Shown here: piece after piece, positions 6,836 through 9,053 of the stretch
Layout: every line of letters starts with the position of its first letter
How positions within the stretch are numbered: position 1 is the first letter of the stretch
NCBI GenBank assembly: GCA_012274175.1
Contig: JAAOZZ010000067.1
Location: forward strand, 1-9,053
Length of the DNA stretch: 9,053 nt
Origin: Betaproteobacteria bacterium
GTDB taxonomy: Bacteria > Pseudomonadota > Gammaproteobacteria > Burkholderiales > Usitatibacteraceae
Reading direction: 5' to 3'
The notes under the pieces: generated by a model
Database searches by the model: none
What the model was told of the DNA's origin: nothing
Seen by the model: only the letters and a program-made list of their open reading frames with translations
Program-made: the position numbers and the translations under genes

Positions 6836-8920
6836 ATGCCCAACCGACTCGCGCAAGAGACCAGCCCCTACCTGAGGCAGCACGCGGACAATCCCGTGGA
6901 TTGGTACCCGTGGGGCGAGGAGGCGCTCGCCGAGGCGAAGCGCACCGGCAAGCCGATCCTGCTCTCCGTGGGCTACTCGGCGTGCCACTGGTGCCACGTG
7001 ATGGCCCACGAGTCGTTCGAGGACGCGGCCACCGCGCGCCTCATGAACGAGCTCTACGTGAACATCAAGGTCGACCGCGAGGAGCGCCCCGACATCGACC
7101 AGATCTACCAGACGGCCCAGGCGATGCTCACCCAGAGGACCGGCGGCTGGCCCCTCACGATGTTCCTCACGCCCGACCAGCTCCCGTTCTTCGGCGGGAC
7201 CTACTTCCCCGACCAACCGCGCTACGGCATGCCCGGCTTCGGCGACCTCCTGCAGCGCGTGCGCCGTTTCTACGACGAGAACGCATCCGAGATCCGCGAG
7301 CAGAACGAGCGGCTCGCCTCCGCGCTCGCACGCATGCAGCCGCGGGGCGCGCCCCAGGACGCCCTCGCGCGCCAGCCCCTCGAGGAGGCGGCCGCGCAGC
7401 TCGCCGATTCCTTCGACACCGAGCACGGCGGCTTCGGCGGCGCGCCCAAGTTTCCGCGCCCCGACACGATCGAGCTCCTGCTGCGCCGCTACGGCGCCAC
7501 GGGCGACGCCTACGCGCTCGAGATGGCGAAGCGCACCCTGCGCGCAATGGCCGAGGGAGGCATCTACGACCAGGTGGGCGGCGGCTTCGCGCGCTACAGC
7601 GTGGACGGGCAGTGGGCGATCCCCCACTTCGAGAAGATGCTCTACGACAACGGCTGGCTCATGCGCCTGTACGCCGACGCGTGGACCGTCACGGGGGATC
7701 CGCTCTTCGCGCGGGTCTGCGAGGAGACCGCGGGCTGGGTGATGCGCGAGATGCAGTCCCCCCAGGGCGGCTACTACTCCTCGCTCGACGCGGATTCCGA
7801 GGGCGAGGAAGGAAAGTATTACGTCTGGAGCGTGGACGAGGTGCGCTCGCTCCTCGCGCCCGAGGAATTCAAGGTGGCGTCGTTCGCCTTCGGCCTCGAC
7901 CGGCCGCCCAACTTCGAGGGCCACGCGTGGCACCTCGTGGTCGCCCATTCCGACGCCGAGCTCGAGCGCGCGACGAACCTCGACGGCGGCACGGTGCGCG
8001 TGCTGCTCGATTCCGCGCGCCGCAAGCTCGCCGCCGCGCGCGACCTGCGCGTGCGCCCGGGCCTGGACGACAAGGTGCTCACGTCGTGGAACGCGCTCAT
8101 GATCGCGGGCATGGCGCGCGCATCCCGGGCGTTCGGCAAGCCCGAATGGCTCGCCTCGGCGCGCCGCGCGCTCGAGTTCATCCGCACCACGCTCTGGAAG
8201 GACGCACGCCTGCTCGCCACGGCGAAGGACGGCCGGGCGCACCTGGACGCCTATCTCGACGACCACGCCTTCCTGCTCGCCGCGCTGATCGAGGTGATGC
8301 AGGCTTCGTTCGAGCCGCGGGACCTCGCCTGGGCGCGCGAGATCGCCGCGGTCCTGGTGGAGCGTTTCCACGATCCGGAGCGCGGCGGATTCTTCTTCAC
8401 TTCCCATGGCCACGAGCCCCTCATCCACCGGCCCAAGCCCGGTCCCGACAATGCGACGCCTTCGGGCAACGGCATGGCCGCGTGGGCGTTGAACCGGCTG
8501 TCGTTCCTCACGGGCGAGCCGCGCTTCGCCGAAGCCGCCCGCGACACCGTGGCGCTCTTCTGGCCGCAGCTCGCCGCGCAGCCCTCGGCTTTCGGCACCC
8601 TGCTCGCCGCCCTCGAAGAGCAGCTCGTGCCCCCGCGCACGGTGATCGTCACCGGGGATCGCGAAAGCTTCGGCCCCTGGAGAGCGCTGCTGGACGGGGC
8701 CTACCTTCCCACCACCCTCGCCGTATTCATCCCCTCGGGCACCGCGGGACTTCCCGAGCCCCTGGCGAAGCCCGCGGACCGCGCGGTGCGGGCCTGGATC
8801 TGCGAAGGCGCGGCCTGCCTCGCGCCGGTAGCGACTCCCGAGGAATTGCGCATCGCGCTCGAAGCGCCGAAAATGCGCGCTTCCCCCGCATCAACCGACC
8901 CCCCCAGGAGCATTCGATGA
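6836..8920 (+). CDS. DUF255 thioredoxin-like protein (YyaL/SPATA20 family)
   Basis: A 694-residue protein, full length for the family. It begins with the signature [20 protein letters not shown] and [11 protein letters not shown]. The N-terminal thioredoxin-like domain (about 1-165) has CHWCH with Cys50 and Cys53, then [16 protein letters not shown] and [12 protein letters not shown]. The remainder resembles an (alpha/alpha)6-barrel of the six-hairpin glycosidase or N-acylglucosamine 2-epimerase type, with [60 protein letters not shown] and [13 protein letters not shown]. The role of the family is not settled: a redox or sugar-related function has been guessed, and the mammalian relative is SPATA20. 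There is no signal peptide, so it should be cytoplasmic. The ATG at 6836 is the only start that keeps the conserved N-terminus; no start codon lies in frame between it and the OsmC stop. The last four bases overlap the cytochrome start (ATGA). Confidence 0.95.
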   Translation: MPNRLAQETSPYLRQHADNPVDWYPWGEEALAEAKRTGKPILLSVGYSACHWCHVMAHESFEDAATARLMNELYVNIKVDREERPDIDQIYQTAQAMLTQRTGGWPLTMFLTPDQLPFFGGTYFPDQPRYGMPGFGDLLQRVRRFYDENASEIREQNERLASALARMQPRGAPQDALARQPLEEAAAQLADSFDTEHGGFGGAPKFPRPDTIELLLRRYGATGDAYALEMAKRTLRAMAEGGIYDQVGGGFARYSVDGQWAIPHFEKMLYDNGWLMRLYADAWTVTGDPLFARVCEETAGWVMREMQSPQGGYYSSLDADSEGEEGKYYVWSVDEVRSLLAPEEFKVASFAFGLDRPPNFEGHAWHLVVAHSDAELERATNLDGGTVRVLLDSARRKLAAARDLRVRPGLDDKVLTSWNALMIAGMARASRAFGKPEWLASARRALEFIRTTLWKDARLLATAKDGRAHLDAYLDDHAFLLAALIEVMQASFEPRDLAWAREIAAVLVERFHDPERGGFFFTSHGHEPLIHRPKPGPDNATPSGNGMAAWALNRLSFLTGEPRFAEAARDTVALFWPQLAAQPSAFGTLLAALEEQLVPPRTVIVTGDRESFGPWRALLDGAYLPTTLAVFIPSGTAGLPEPLAKPADRAVRAWICEGAACLAPVATPEELRIALEAPKMRASPASTDPPRSIR
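8906..8910 (+). promoter_or_regulatory. Ribosome binding site of the cytochrome c gene
   Basis: AGGAG lies six bases before the ATG at 8917, inside the 3' end of the DUF255 gene. It is the best-placed Shine-Dalgarno sequence I see in the window and fixes the cytochrome start. It suggests the cytochrome is translated efficiently on its own as well as by coupling to the gene upstream. Confidence 0.6.
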
Positions 8921-9053
8921 ACAGGAACCATGTCGCCCTCGCTGCCGGCGCGCTCGCCGCGGCCTTCGCAGCATCCGCATTCGCCGCCGACCAGACCGCC
9001 CTCGCCCAGGCGAGCGGCTGCCTCGCCTGCCACTCGGTGGACAAGAAGATCGT
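8917..9053 (+). CDS. Monohaem c-type cytochrome, N-terminal part (3' end outside window)
   Basis: The first 45 residues are visible. A signal peptide ([20 protein letters not shown], with AFA at 21-23) should send the protein to the periplasm, with cleavage near Ala23 or Ala24. The mature part begins [10 protein letters not shown] and reaches the haem motif CLACH (Cys35, Cys38, His39), followed by SVDKKI. A haem site about ten residues into the mature chain, followed by HSVDKKIV, is typical of small class I cytochromes of the c-551/c-552 type, which carry electrons to terminal oxidases or nitrite reductases. The axial Met is beyond the window, so fusion to a larger enzyme cannot be excluded. 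The start overlaps the DUF255 stop as ATGA and has a strong ribosome binding site. Confidence 0.9.
   Translation, partial: MNRNHVALAAGALAAAFAASAFAADQTALAQASGCLACHSVDKKI

Noticed and set aside
6737..8428. 563-codon open frame on the minus strand opposite DUF255
   Set aside because: It is low-complexity in composition and lacks any recognisable domain, while the plus-strand protein matches DUF255 along its whole length.

Overview
This window is very GC-rich (by eye around 70%, not counted), gene-dense, and has strong third-position GC, which produces many long antisense shadow frames. The gene complement (IlvD, an RfnT/YdcO-unlike MFS carrier, an Ada/AlkA fusion with a separate Ogt, DUF255/YyaL, a small c-type cytochrome) suggests a free-living aerobic proteobacterium, most likely a betaproteobacterium. 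The taxonomic call is inference; no rRNA or other marker is present.

Left part (1-1238, + strand): the 3' end of ilvD (branched-chain amino acid synthesis), then a DUF2971-family gene of unknown function. Middle (1235-3465): an aldo/keto reductase on the minus strand converges on the DUF2971 gene. Their stop codons interlock in one CTAG, inside a small GC-rich inverted repeat. The reductase diverges from an MFS transporter across a 65-base gap.

Right part (3490-9053, all + strand): a close-packed run of six genes. An Ada-type regulator/repair domain fused to AlkA glycosylase overlaps ogt (ATGA), and ogt overlaps an EamA/DMT transporter (GTGA). After 20 bases comes an OsmC-family thiol protein, after 37 bases a DUF255 thioredoxin-like protein, and this overlaps (ATGA) a secreted monohaem cytochrome c cut by the window end. 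The first two genes together carry the functions that E. coli spreads over Ada and AlkA: the phosphotriester methyl sensor and activator, 3-methyladenine glycosylase, and O6-methylguanine methyltransferase. The only promoter-like element I find convincing is a GATAAT exactly 7-12 bases before the Ada/AlkA start codon, which would give a leaderless mRNA.

No tRNA, rRNA, CRISPR array, insertion sequence, prophage gene or attachment site was seen. Most of the window is ordinary housekeeping and stress-response content. I did not find a convincing new multi-gene system. The points most worth a second look are the DUF2971 protein and the architecture of the alkylation-repair operon.
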